A stretch of 64,000 nt of DNA from Syngnathus acus (GCF_901709675.1 NC_051103.1:2279501-2343500); one strand, 5' to 3'. Positions 48,123-59,352 are shown, counted from the first letter of the stretch. Notes: a model not told the origin generated them from the letters alone. A program made the numbers and translations.

Positions 48123-48677
48123 GATGATTACGTTCGAAATGCAGAGGACAGCCTGACCTTGAATGAAAGTAAGACTTGCTTTAATTGGACTATATCGGTT
48201 GGATTTTTTTGGTGACTTCCAGTTCAAAGTTTTTGGAAAATGCGTCTCAGGGATTGTCAACCGGTGGTCTGCTGTCTTCTCGTGGTCTATGGCGGTATTG
48301 CAAGTGGTCCGCTAATTTTTAAATGGAAAATAATTTGAACTTTTTTTTTTTTAATTAAAATAAAAGTCACGTGGCAGTTCATTTCACAAAAGGCTCATTT
48401 TCCTCACTTTATGGTCAGAAACTGCTGTTTTTGGTGAAACCAAGCCATGTTCTTCTGCTGCTCTCAAGCATTTACGTGCACCGGTCATAAGTATTTGGTA
48501 CTCCCAAAAATGTTCGTTGCGTCCGTTTCCTTGTTCTCCCCAGATGAAGCCTTGGGATACTCGGGCCATTTCGGGAGCGGGGTGGGCTGGGAGGACCAAG
48601 ATGAAAAGGAGCTGAAAGAAGAGGAACAAGGAGAAGAAGAGGAAGAGGAGGCTGATGACGAAGGCTACATCTGGTAG
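48123..48677 (+). pseudogene. spock2: spock2 (testican-2) remnant: C-terminal acidic exon plus one short upstream exon
   Basis: The terminal exon (48544-48677) begins after CCCAG and encodes 'EALGYSGHFGSGVGWEDQDE', then a Glu-rich tail ending 'EADDEGYIW' and a TAG stop. This closely matches the end of vertebrate testican-2 as I remember it ('GFSGDFGSGVGWEDEEEKE' and 'EADDGGYIW'), the region carrying Ser-Gly glycosaminoglycan sites. A 46-bp exon at 48123-48168, flanked by CAG and GTAAGA, encodes 'DDYVRNAEDSLTLNE', resembling testican-2 'DDYIKSWEDNQQGDE' near the N-terminus. Splicing the two keeps the frame. The Kazal, EF-hand-like and thyroglobulin exons expected between them are missing; the gap is only 375 bp. 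No signal-peptide exon is found upstream. I infer a deleted remnant, though a transcribed mini-gene or an assembly deletion is possible. The terminal exon assignment is firm, the short exon tentative. Confidence 0.68.
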
Positions 48678-48999
48678 TAGCCCAAACGGAGAGCCAGGTC
48701 GCAGCCTTTGACACCATTCAGGGACAGCGATGATAGTCAAGAGGATTTCCATGAGGTGACAAACAAATTCTTTTTGTCTTCAATATTCCGAATCGCCTCT
48801 ATTCTAGCATACTATTTCTTTTGGTCTTAACTTGAATAGGTCTTTGTATTCTTTGAATGACAATGTGGCATGCTTAGCTAGGCTTGCTTTTCGCCTCTTC
48901 GGTGTCATGTCATTCGTGAATAAGAATGTACTTTACTCATTAGGAAAGAAGTCAATATACAATTGATAATTGATTTATTTTTTATTTTTTATTTTTTCC

Positions 49000-49751
49000 G
49001 GTATGGCGCCGTAAGTGGCTGCCTCCCAGCAGTGTTCTCTCTTTTCCTCTTTATTTCCTTCTTTTCTCCTTTTTCTTTCTGTCTTTTTGTCCATTCGGCG
49101 ATGCTGGTGCCTTCTACCGCACCTCGGTATCTCTTCGGATTGGATGTTTTTTATTTATTTTTTTCTTCGTGGGACCGGGATCATCGGTCGAGGCCGGCGT
49201 AACTCTACGACGGCTTCCTGCTTATCCGGCCAGTGATGACCGGGTCCCTCGCCTTGGCCTTGCAGCCGCGACCCCTGTGGGGAGTCCGCTCCCTCGTGCT
49301 CGTTGGAACCAACGACTTTTGCCATGCTAGCCCCGTGGTGACCATCTGCACGTGCACCCGACTGGGTGCCCAGGACGCTGCTCACACGTTTGCCTGCTTT
49401 GTGTTTTTCACCAATTCACGACCACGGTCCATTGGGCGCCGTTGAACTGGACTGCCCTTACACCTGTCTATGGACCCCGTGGAGGCTATTTTGTGTGTTT
49501 TGGGGTGTTCTCTTGTATTGAGGGGTGCTGGTTGGCCGCTGTTACTTTTTTTCCTTTGTCTTTTAGCTTTGTTTTTGCTTTGATGGCTTTTATCTTGTGC
49601 ACTTTCTGACTTTCTGTGTGGCGCCGTTGTGTGGCAGCCTTATGAGAGCCTATTGAGTTGCGCTCATGCCATCTGTGTGTCTTTTGTATACCCACTCTGT
49701 GGTATGGATACTGCTGGGGCCTGAATTTCCCCACCCCTGGGGATCAATAAA

Positions 49752-49783
<32 letters not shown>
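49000..49783 (+). mobile_element. Short non-autonomous LINE-like retroelement (L2-type 3' tail)
   Basis: The element starts around 'tatggcgccgtaagtggctg', a head I associate with teleost LINE-derived elements. It ends with a GAATTTCCCC...GGGGATCAATAAA hairpin-like tail followed by (AATC)n at about 49750-49783. This tail type is characteristic of L2-clade LINEs and the short elements that borrow their machinery. No open reading frame for a reverse transcriptase or endonuclease is present in the roughly 780 bp, so it is non-autonomous or internally deleted. It is in the same orientation as the spock2 remnant and begins about 320 bp after its stop. Target-site duplications were not identified. 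Confidence 0.6.
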
Positions 49784-49786
<3 letters not shown>

Positions 49787-50189
49787 AATGCAACTGTATT
49801 GCTCCAATACGATCAAAAGAAAACAATGAAGTGACACAAATCTTGATTGGGCATTTCTATGAAGCACCACCAGAGGTTCAAAAGGTGACTAATAACAAAA
49901 TATTGGTAAATTGGAAACCAAAAAAATGTTTCTAAAACCAAAAGTAATAAATAAGCGATTAAAAATATTTGTTTTCTTGTTGTCGTTTTTTTATCGGGGG
50001 GGTGTTTCTTAATTCAGAGAAAAACCCAAACATGTCAAATGGAGGTCAATGTGGTTTTATATTGGCACTGGGTTCAATCTTCAAGTACAGAGGCTCCTCA
50101 TTTCCAAGCAAACTAAAGGATCGAAGGGAGTTTTTTTTTTTTTTTTTTTTTAAGGCGCACGCTATGCAGCACATACGTGACGACGTCGT
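49784..50189. other. Spacer with probable lrrc20 3' UTR
   Basis: The stretch contains a poly-T run at about 50131-50152 and AT-rich sequence. It must hold the lrrc20 3' UTR. The phrase near 49858-49875 (catttctatgaagcaccacc) resembles one near 60465-60482 and may belong to a dispersed repeat. Confidence 0.5.
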
Positions 50190-51077
50190 TCACGACTCCC
50201 TTTGCGCTAAAATGTCAAACTTGTGCGGAGACCTGAGAGCAGCTTGAGTGTTTGCATCCAGAGGGTTGGACTGCACGTTGAGCCACTCCAGTGACGGCAT
50301 GGCCAACAACTTCTCCATGGGGATTTCTGTGGGTTCAAACAAGAAGAGGCTAAAGAATATATGCCTGTGAGTATTGTTAGTTTGTGTATATCAAAGTTGC
50401 ATAAAGCCACGCCACTGATGCTATTTGTTAGCCCGTGTTAGCATGATGATAGTGGACGTTTTGCGCTTGTTTGTGTGTAAGTGTCAATACCAGAGATGTT
50501 GTTCCCCTCTAGGTTGATCCTCTGCAGCGTGGCGATTTGCGTGAGCTTCTCGGGAAACGCCGAGAAATTGTTGTTGGCCAAGTTGATGCTGGTCAAGTGC
50601 CGCATTTCCTCCACTGAGTCGGGCAGTTTGCTGAGAACGTTTCCGTGCAGGTCCAGCTCTGAAAAAGGTGTGTGTCGATCAAGGGAACTGCTTCCTTGCA
50701 ACATTTGACTGTGAATTAGGCACCTCTCAGTTGAGTGAAGGTGGAAAAGAATTTGCTGCTAATGGCCTTCATCTCATTATCGGCCAGGGTGATGACTCGG
50801 ATGTTCTCCGACACGCTGCTGAGAACCTTGAAAACGCCGTCTGGGAATGAGATGAGCTTGCTGTTGGACAGGTCTGCGGGGAGAGCAAAAAGACTTGAAA
50901 TGGTGATTCCCGAAAGAAAGAAATGGCATCCTCCACTGCTACCTGCAGGTTCACATATAAACAAACGACACCCAAAACAAATACAATTTAAAAAAATAAA
51001 ATCATACCCAGGTGATCTCGTCCCTCCTCGACGGTTGCGTTGATCCTCCGGGCTACGTTAACCACCGCCTCTGCCAT
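50190..51077 (-). CDS. lrrc20: Leucine-rich repeat-containing protein 20
   Basis: Small LRR protein of unknown biochemical role. There are four coding exons: 51008-51077, 50724-50873, 50491-50659 and 50190-50326, all with GT-AG borders. It starts 'MAEAVVNVARRINATVEEGR', matching the LRRC20 N-terminus, then shows successive LRRs: 'KLISFPDGVFKVLSSVSENI', 'VITLADNEMKAISSKFFSTF', 'ELDLHGNVLSKLPDSVEEM', 'SINLANNNFSAFPEKL' and 'INLEGNNISEIPMEKLLAM'. It ends 'KFDILAQRES' with TGA at 50190-50192. The total is about 174 residues, near the human length. In human, LRRC20 is a neighbour of NODAL and PALD1, which agrees with the layout here. Confidence 0.92.
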
Positions 51078-52962
51078 TTTGTGATGCGCCTATGGCAGGC
51101 CATGTTCCATTTAATTATACATCACAGAAATATTACTTAGGGGTCATTTTCATATAATTTTTATCTCAGGTAAAATTCATTTTGAAAATTTCACTAGATG
51201 GATGAACATGTTTTCTGAAAATACTAATGACAATTTTGACCATGTAGTATTTTTTAATATGATAAAATGTATTTTCCAAGAAAGCCAGCAATAAACACTA
51301 TCTTAACTTATTTTGTCCTTTTTTACCATCCCGGAAGTGAGTACTCCCAAAGCGGAAATGCATTTTCCTAATGTTAGATGGCGGGCGCTAACACTGTTGG
51401 ACCTGGTTGTGTGCCGAACCATCTGTCGTCATAAATACAATGACTAAATGTGTAACCACTAAACATGCATAGTCGCTTAACGAAAAGAAAGAGTTTAACA
51501 AACACAAAACAATGCAGGCGCATTTTAGTCAAGGTAAGATCCCATTCTCATGTATGAATGACACATGATCTCGTGTGGCAAACACCACACATTCCAGTGG
51601 AACTCGAATTACTTCGTGACGGTCGCATTATATGGCGCTCATTAACACCAAGTTGAACTATATAGTGGCAGCATATGAGTTATTTCACGTTTATTTGTAG
51701 TTTAAAGTGGAGGAAAGATGAACTTACCGTTACTATTTTGTTCCGTGCCGGAAGTTAGCCGGCCGGTAGCTAATGATAGCTCACCTGACAAGTTTGGTGT
51801 GTGCTATTTTTAGCAAATTTGAGAACACAAATCAACTGAGTGGTGACCAGATCGCAAGAAAATTTGACTAATAACGTATCAAAGTTTACCATTCTGATAT
51901 TATATGTTTAATTTAAAAGCTGGGCGACTATTAAATTTGTTTTAGCTACATGTGAAAAGCGGCTTCTCGTGAGCGTCAAAACTGCGTAAGCTAATTGCAG
52001 TCAAGCGTACGCTCAGATTCAACATCAAATATGAAAAAATGTTTTTTTTTAACCCACCGAGGCCTTGTAACGATAAAAAACATGTGAAGACAATAATATA
52101 TACTAAATTTAAAGTTTCGGCTCAGTTTTAATCTCTTGAGCGTCAAAACTGCGCATTATAATGGCAGCCAGATGTGCAAAATTATTTCATATGCAAAATT
52201 AAACATAAAACGTGTTAAAATTAAAATTAAAAAAAAATCTGCGGGGTGGTATGCTTGAAATATAACGGCAAGAAAATAACTAAAATATTTTTTAGTCTTC
52301 CTGCTGCAGTTTCAATAAAATTCGTCTTACCTGTTGGTGCTGGTCCACTTTTCTAAGTTACTTAAGCCTACTTGCTGTCGCTCTGACCGCATGGTACATA
52401 TTTGGTCAGTCAGTGAAATGTATTGCATAGGCCCACAGCATTTGCTAGATTTCCCTCCTCTGTCCAATGCTTTTGTTTTGATGCTGCACAACTCATTGTC
52501 GACGGAAAGTCGACCTTTTTCTCTCCTTTGTGTTGTGAGCTTTCGATCGTGACGTGCAGTCACGCGCACTTCAGGTTGGCAAAAGCTCGTCGTTCTCAAA
52601 GTAAACAAAGCCTTTTGTGTCATTTTACAGAGGCAGAGTGAGACGAAAAATGACGATAAGCTTTCAATAACACGCAACACATTTTAGTTGATTTTGGTTC
52701 AGCTAGCAGTTGTCACTCACCTGGAAGGAACCAGATGCTTAGTATTATTTTCTTACAAACATACTAAGGACTCCTAAGAGCAGCAAAATGAAGTTTTACC
52801 ATTGGACAGCATCTCAAAATAAACATAAATATGGGCATTTTTAATTCTTCACAATAAATATACATGAATTTACATATCATACAGTGCATGGTGAAAGAAA
52901 AAGAGGGCCCCCTTTTTCGCTTTTAAGTGTTTTTTTTTTTTTTAGGTCTGTTTCCTCGGCGC
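51078..52962. other. Spacer between lrrc20 5' end and nodal 3' end
   Basis: AT-rich DNA. The right end contains the nodal 3' UTR, with reverse-strand AATAAA signals near 52852-52858. A 16-bp direct repeat (51971-51986 and 52138-52153) with similar flanks suggests an old tandem duplication of about 167 bp. No exon was recognised. Confidence 0.55.
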
Positions 52963-54986
52963 TCACTGGCAGCCGCACTCGTCCACCATCATGTCCTCAT
53001 GATGCCGGAGGAGCATCTCGCCGTTCTCGTAATAGAGCATGCTCAGTGGGCTCATCTTGGTGGGGGCGCAGCATGGCGGGACCACTCGGCTGGGGTGGTA
53101 ATGTTTGAGTAAGCTCTGCGAGGGGAGAGAGAGAGAGGGTGAGGGCACGAGGCAGGCAGCCATCACTTAAGTGGATGGATACAGCCATGCTATGCTAAAG
53201 ACCGTGCCAAATTGGTCACCCCAATTGACTTTGTTCCCGTGCATTACCATGTTTCCCACTGACCTGCATGTAGGCGTGATTGGTCGGGTTGAGGTGGGCG
53301 CCCAAGGGTCCCGGGCAGGAACCCTCACAGCGGTAAGCGTTGTACCTTTTGGGGAAGATGATCCAGGACCCCCAGCCGATGTCATTAAAATCCACGTGCA
53401 GATCCACTCTGCGGCACAGGCCATCGTCGGGCCCCCGTCCGGGGGCGCCGCTCGTCCGCTTGCCGTGACCCCGCTTGCTCCTGCCCCTCTTTGGCCGCCC
53501 AACCTCGGCCGGACTCAAAAATTTGGAGCGCCGGGCCGTGTGAAGCAAGCTGGCTTTGGCGTTTCCGTCGGAGCCCGTGTGTGAGAAGATCACCAACAAG
53601 GCTCGTTGGGCGAGCTCAGGTGGCGCCGTCTCTGCCTCGCTTCTTGCCCGTTTGCGGGTCCGAACCCCAACGGGGGATTTCTGCCGCAGCCAGGCAAGCA
53701 GGGGCCCCGTCATGTTGAAGACCCTCCAGCCGCCGGAGGAGGAGAGCAGGGAGGACGGGCCCAAGAGCCCCACCCGCTGCGGCTCTCGACGGCAGACGCC
53801 CGCGGCCGGGTGGCACGCGGGGCCGCGCTGGTGGTACACGGCCACCTGTGTGTCGGGGGCGCCCGGGGGGAGCCGGATTCTCAGCTCGGCCGCCTGGATC
53901 TGCTTGTCGGGCAGCAGGTCGCGGAGGTCAAATGTGACCGCCCACTGTCCGTGTCTGCACACCAACCCTGGTGGGGAGCCAGAGACAAAACGGATAGTCG
54001 ACTGCAGCTCATGTGCCACCAGCGCGAGTTCCTTATTTTTTTAAAGTGGAGGAATTTGGCAATTGAATTTGGCGCATGTGCCTTGGAGCCACAAGGGACG
54101 CAAATTTGGAGTGGGGGTGCGCTATTATTATTATTCAAGATATGGTTGAAATTAAGTTGAAAGAGCGTCTTCAAGATTTGAGCATTGAGCATCACATGAT
54201 CAACTTAATCCACTCAAAGCAAACAGCCGCCAAATTGGCCAAGCGTGCAAGGCAAACCCAGCCGGCCGTTTTCCATGACGGCGGGCGGGATGGCCTTTTG
54301 CATTTCCTCCTCAGCCAAACAAATAGGTACAAGCGCTTGACACCTAACAGCGAAATGGGTGCCGAGGCCAAGGTATCAAATCCCCTCTGCTAATCTAATC
54401 AGGGCAAGTGTGAAAAGGGAGGAAAAAAAGAACTAAGGCAACTTGTGGAGTAGAGATTTGAGCAGGAGGGGGCGCGTCTGGCGAGATGCGCAATCAACAT
54501 GGTGCAGGAAAAAAAAAAAGAAAGCGAGAGAGGGAGTGCGCGAGGTTTGCTTTGAGAATTAGGCTGATCCTCACCCCGAGTGGGATGTGGATTGCAGCCG
54601 CTCCGCTCGTCTGGCATCCCCTCCCACACCCCATCCACACCCTCACGCAACGCCCTGCCCTTTGCAGGAATGTCAGCCAAAATGTCTGCAAAAGTACCTT
54701 TCGCCATCAAACTCCTCACTATGTCCGCGCGCTTCTCCGCATCTTGCTCCGCCGCATCCGTCGCGTTGGCCTTGAAGTTGCGGTAGAGGTGCACCATGTA
54801 GGTGGGCAGGTGATGCGCTCCCGATGTTCCGCTTACTCCGGCGGTGGCGGCTCCTCCGCGCTCCCGTACCACGCGCAGCCCAGCTCCGTGGCGGGCGTGC
54901 TGCAGGTAGACTGCCCGGGTCGGCTGGTGCTGCTGGAGGAGGAGGAGGAGGACCGGCAACAGCGGGGAGGCTCGCAATGAGCGCAT
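52963..54986 (-). CDS. nodal: Nodal-related TGF-beta family ligand
   Basis: Secreted morphogen signalling through activin receptors and Smad2/3 in mesendoderm and left-right patterning. There are three coding exons: 54698-54986, 53264-53967 and 52963-53115, the same three-exon layout as vertebrate Nodal. A hydrophobic signal sequence follows the ATG ('[12 protein letters not shown]'). The prodomain includes '[18 protein letters not shown]' and '[15 protein letters not shown]'. A basic cluster ('[14 protein letters not shown]') offers several RxxR convertase sites. The mature domain reads '[20 protein letters not shown]', '[14 protein letters not shown]', '[17 protein letters not shown]' and '[20 protein letters not shown]', ending 'MMVDECGCQ'. 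All seven mature cysteines are present. Synteny with lrrc20 and pald1 supports orthology to human NODAL; whether it corresponds to zebrafish ndr1 or ndr2 cannot be decided here. The exon 2 acceptor (53968-53970) was chosen by phase. Confidence 0.93.
54338..54345 (+). promoter_or_regulatory. T-box half-site in nodal intron 1
   Basis: TGACACCT (reverse AGGTGTCA) is a full T-box half-site. T-box factors such as Eomes act on nodal genes in vertebrates. An 8-bp motif alone is weak, but the location in intron 1 near a FoxH1 site makes it worth noting. Confidence 0.35.
54586..54593 (+). promoter_or_regulatory. FoxH1-type site in nodal intron 1
   Basis: TGTGGATT matches the FoxH1 (FAST) consensus TGTKKATT. 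It lies in nodal intron 1, about 105 bp after exon 1. In mouse and human the autoregulatory asymmetric enhancer (ASE) of Nodal lies in intron 1 and depends on FoxH1 sites. A second near-match in the opposite orientation, AATCCACT, lies at 54207-54214. Confidence 0.45.
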
Positions 54987-55036
54987 GTCGGCCCCCGAGC
55001 GCAATAACAATTTTGGCCCACATCTCCAGGGGTGTC

Positions 55037-55043
55037 TTATATA
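55037..55043 (-). promoter_or_regulatory. TATA box of nodal
   Basis: On the minus strand the sequence reads TATATAA within GGGGGTATATAAGACAC. It lies about 50 bp upstream of the nodal ATG at 54986, which would place the transcription start roughly 20 bp before the start codon. That implies a very short 5' UTR if this is the promoter used. Confidence 0.55.
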
Positions 55044-58000
55044 CCCCCTAGACACCCCCCTCTGCACCTCCTCCTCTTACCTTCCCTCCTTTCATGTTCC
55101 ACAAGTAGCTGAGAACATTAAAGGAAGTTGACATGCGTCCTCAAGACGTGCTACCTGACAGCTCAGCAGCCATTCAGCTGCTAATGAAGGCGCCTGGGCG
55201 AGCCGGGGTGCGTGTTTACAAGCAACCACCGGTTCACTTTCCACTATTATTAATTAATTGTGATCAATTGCATGCAGTTATATACAAATAAATAACTTAT
55301 AATAGATTTTTGCAAACAATCTTACAAACAATCACTAATGTTGATCATAATAGCTACTGAGAATTTGTTGATTCAATGTTTTTGTTTCCAATTTCACAGT
55401 TAAGTTGTTGTTCGTGCGCCCTCCAGTGGACAAAACAAATGATTACAGGTACTTTTCTTGAAAAATTGCAGTTCACGTTTCGTTGATGTTCTTTTCCCAC
55501 TATTTCAATATGTGCCGTACATTTAAATAACCGCTTTTCTTCTTCTTTCAGCATTGCAAGCATGAGTTATCATGTAATGAAGTTAATATTTTGCTTGAAG
55601 TTGTCATTAATCAGCCTTTTCTCCCCTGGCGTTTCTGCACATGCGCAGTTTGACGCCATTATCCCTTGTGGAATCTCTTGTCCAACTCCCCGAGAAAGAA
55701 GGGGGGCGGCAGCGTGACGAGAGAAAAGGCAGCCACCGGCTCCATCCTGTTCCCGGTTCCCTTCGACCCCCGAACGGCTCGTTTTTGGACCCTTTTTGTC
55801 GCCTCGCGAGCTGCAATGGTGAGTTCGCGTCTTGTTCAAAGTTTTTTTGATGGGGTAAGCACTTGGTTTCGTGGGCTCCGGCTCATTTCTCTCCTCTTCC
55901 TCCTTCGTTTTCTTGTCTCGCCACGAAGATGCTAACTTTAGCCTCTCCCAGTTAACTCAAGTTGTTTAGAACCGTTCAAAAGAAACAACCCACAGCGTTT
56001 TTTGACACTAAAGTGTGGATAAAGGAAGATGTGTTTTGGGGCACCCCAACCCCACTCACCAGGATTGGGAAAAATGAAGAGCATAAAATATATAATAGAT
56101 CAGTATATACATACATAAACCAAACCAAATTCAATAATGATCAAGGATAATGATAGAAATAAATTAATTAAAACCGTATTGCCACGCCCCCCACCTTCAA
56201 CCCCAGCGCCTCTTCTGTGTTTTGAATAGCTTTATATAATAAGCTATAATAAAGAATATATAATAGTCTTTTGTCTAGAATAGTTCCAAAATTCTCCAGT
56301 TGAACTTCCATGCAAATTTAGCAAAAATCTTAGTAGGAATTTGCTGTTGCCTCACATCGAGCAATATTGTTTAATTTGTCCAACGTCCATATTCCCATGC
56401 CAGCGAGGACGAGGCAGAAGAATGAAGTGCCCTGCCACGAGAGGGCACATACTGTGCTTGTTGTGCTCTGGGTATGGAAACAAGCGTTCCCACGCCCTCG
56501 TCTTTGGTGGCACAGCTGTTTGAAAAAGGACAAAGAGAACTTCAAGTGTTGTGTTTCCAAACATCTGCAGCTGAAACGGGCCCCTCCTGGCATGATCAAC
56601 GAATCCCAGCCAGTTTGGGGCAGGGGCTTAAAGCCGACTTATTTGCCCAGCTGCGAGCGCTGTTTGCCTGCCGCTCGGCACGTGTTAAGCGCTAATGAAT
56701 GGACTGATTAGACCCTCGTAGCCACTTTGGCTTACGCGATGTCCTCCGCATGCGGTCGTCAGACCCTGTCTCGTTTGCCTGCTGTCTGATGGTTTCATTC
56801 AGGGATGGCAAAAAAAGTGCTCAGGCTTTTCCTCAGTTCCTCCCTATGAAACCAAGACAAGTTTGTGAGCCACTGCTTCAATGGTGTCTGGAGAGTCTTG
56901 TTAAAGGGTCTGCGGCGCACGAGTGCGTGTGGGAGGCAGCGTGTCGCCAGAAGGCTGCGCTTGTCGCCATTGGACGACAGCGAAGGAGGCGATGAGTAAG
57001 CCGCACGTCCGGGACCGCCCCCGCATCCTCTTTTTACGCTGCGGCGCATGCTTGCTCCTCACCGCGCTGCACCGCCTGCACGGCAGAACAGAAAAAAAAA
57101 AAAATAGCCGTTGACGGGATGCAGGACCGCATCCTGACCTGCCTGGCGTGCCGTGAGCGGGCGCATACTGATTGATTTGCACACATCGGAGAGACGCCAG
57201 CCGGGACGCGCGACTGAGACCGACGTTTTTTGGGGACGGCAAGTGAGGCGTTGTTGTCATCGTTTTTCCAACGGTGGACTCAGGAGCTGAGCGTCAGGTA
57301 CTTCATCCCCTACACAGGCCTCATTCAAACTGAAGAGCTGACTCATAGAAGTTACTGACGGTGTCGGGCAGCGGTGGGTCAACTTTTGGGTCAAATGGGT
57401 TGGTAGTAGTTATTTCAAAACAGCGTGAAAACAATTAATTTTTTCGTCTTCGTCTCTGACGTTGAAGTGTTGCACGGGAATCGTCTTTGCGTCCCAATAT
57501 TTACAGACCCGACTGTCGATCTGCCCTTGCTGACCAGCCCGGGCTGTAACTTGCCCCAAGTCACATTCCATCTTGGGTCCGATGTGGCCACCCTGCGCCA
57601 ACTCGCTCGAGTCGAGACGAGCCAACGTACAGCTTAAACCTCGCCGACCGCATGCGGTGGCGGTTGCGCGCAGAATGTTGCAGTCGGTCGAGGGGGCCAA
57701 AAACCTGGAATGACTGCAACTCAGTCTTCCACTGAAAGAAATTACAGACGACCGTTTAAAATCTAGAACTGCAAAATCTTTTTTTTAGTCGCTTGTCACT
57801 GGGCGGAAGCGCGACCGCAGGATTGCTCATGTTCATAGCACTCTCACGCTTTTTCCTCTTTCTGCCAAGCAATCAAATTTGTTTGCAAAATAGCGTTTTG
57901 ATGCCCAGAACCTGGGAACAATGCATTGAAGGGTTCTCTACAGTACAGAGGAAGTCTGAGCTCATTTCCCTGCCGCATCCATTTTGGAGCGCAGGAAGTG

Positions 58001-59352
58001 GCAATGTCCTGCGCTGACACGCGTGCGCAACCTCAAAGAGGATGTTGCAAAGCTTCCTCTCAAGGTGCGCCTCCTCTCGAATGGTGTCATGCCTTCAGCA
58101 ATTTGTAATGCGCTCGTTTCACATGGCAACAAATTTGGGAGACGTCCCAAATTGTTCTACGTTTCTGTCCGTAGAAGCAGGGCATCCTTTCTCGGGCCGG
58201 CGACAGCCAGATGCATCCTGCAGCTGCAGGCTCCTTCCTGCCTCACGCCGCTTTTGTCCCCAAGACGATGGCACGCTGAGGTCGGGATGCCGGTGGAATT
58301 TCAATGGGCCGCCCCTGAATGGGCCTGCGCTGGCAGGAGCGTCGGGTCGGTCGCCATGGTTTTCTTCCACCCGTTGCGCGCTTTGCATTCAAAAGGGGCA
58401 GGCATCCAGAGTACGGCTCGCCGCACAGCTGATTTTTCTTGGGGTGGGTGGGGCGTATTCTTCATGTCCTTTCAAAATAGCCAGCGTCTGTGTTTATGTA
58501 TTTAAATAAAATGATGGCTGCTGGGAGCAAGGTCTCGTACAGCCAACGTGACTTGGGCGTCAGCCATCTGGCCACCAGATGCACCGCTCCACCGTTCTGT
58601 CTTCCTTTTCCTCTTTTTTTATGCGACCTCCCCCTAGTAGGACGACATGTGAAAGGGACGGACGGACGGGGCATTGGTGGGTCTCCGTCGTCCCGCGTGG
58701 GCTGGAGGAAGAACTTTGCAAAGGCTTTGACTTGTTTGCTTTTTTTGTCCTTGCGGTAGGCTGATTCTAAATGAGAGGCTGGAGATGCTTTTGGTATGTG
58801 GTGAGGATTCAAATAGATTTGGCTATATTTGGCAATACTTGACTTGCCATTATGGAATGACAACTGGTGGACTGAAATATTTACTTCAGGATGGGACTAT
58901 TTCTGGGAATTGGGACCACACCTCAGGGAAAAGGGGTTTCTTATGAACTTGAAGGTCCACTTGGCTCGGAAAACAACAGAGGAGAGCAGCGGCGGCTCAC
59001 CCAGCACTCGACTTCACATCCAGTCTCGAGCCTCCGTCCAAAAGTAGACTTCACAGACACGTCCGCCCATGTCCCTCTTGTTGATAGACTCCATCGGTTT
59101 TGCTTTCAATCCGCGGTTGCACGCTATGGCCTGAAGAATGTAAAAAAAAAAAAAATTGGTCACACCAAAGTGCAGTTTCCAAAGTTAAATCGAAGCCAAA
59201 CAGATAATTTGATGTAAATCCTGTTTTGCTGAACATTACGCCTGTCCACAGCATCAGGCTTTGGGCATTATTTTTTATTTTTTTTTGTGTCAATAGTTGT
59301 ACTTCCTGTTTGTGAGTGTGCTTGCTTTGTGCCCCGCAGCCACGGGCGGAGC
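55044..59352. other. Divergent spacer between nodal and pald1
   Basis: About 4.3 kb separates the nodal promoter from the pald1 ATG. It holds nodal upstream DNA and the pald1 promoter and leader. A possible noncoding pald1 leader exon ends at 57297 (CGTCAG followed by GTACTT). Another start-like context is at 55816, where an ATG is followed directly by GTGAGT after a GC-rich stretch. I looked for eif4ebp2, which neighbours NODAL in human, and did not find it. No coding exon was recognised. Confidence 0.45.

Noticed and set aside
48447-48543. Upstream extension of the acidic open frame (MFFCCSQAFTCTGHK...)
   Set aside because: The homology to testican-2 begins exactly after the CCCAG acceptor at 48543, so the upstream residues are intronic translation.
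53171-54160. Plus-strand frames of 137-184 residues
   Set aside because: They are antisense to nodal exon 2, which has clear TGF-beta homology on the minus strand.
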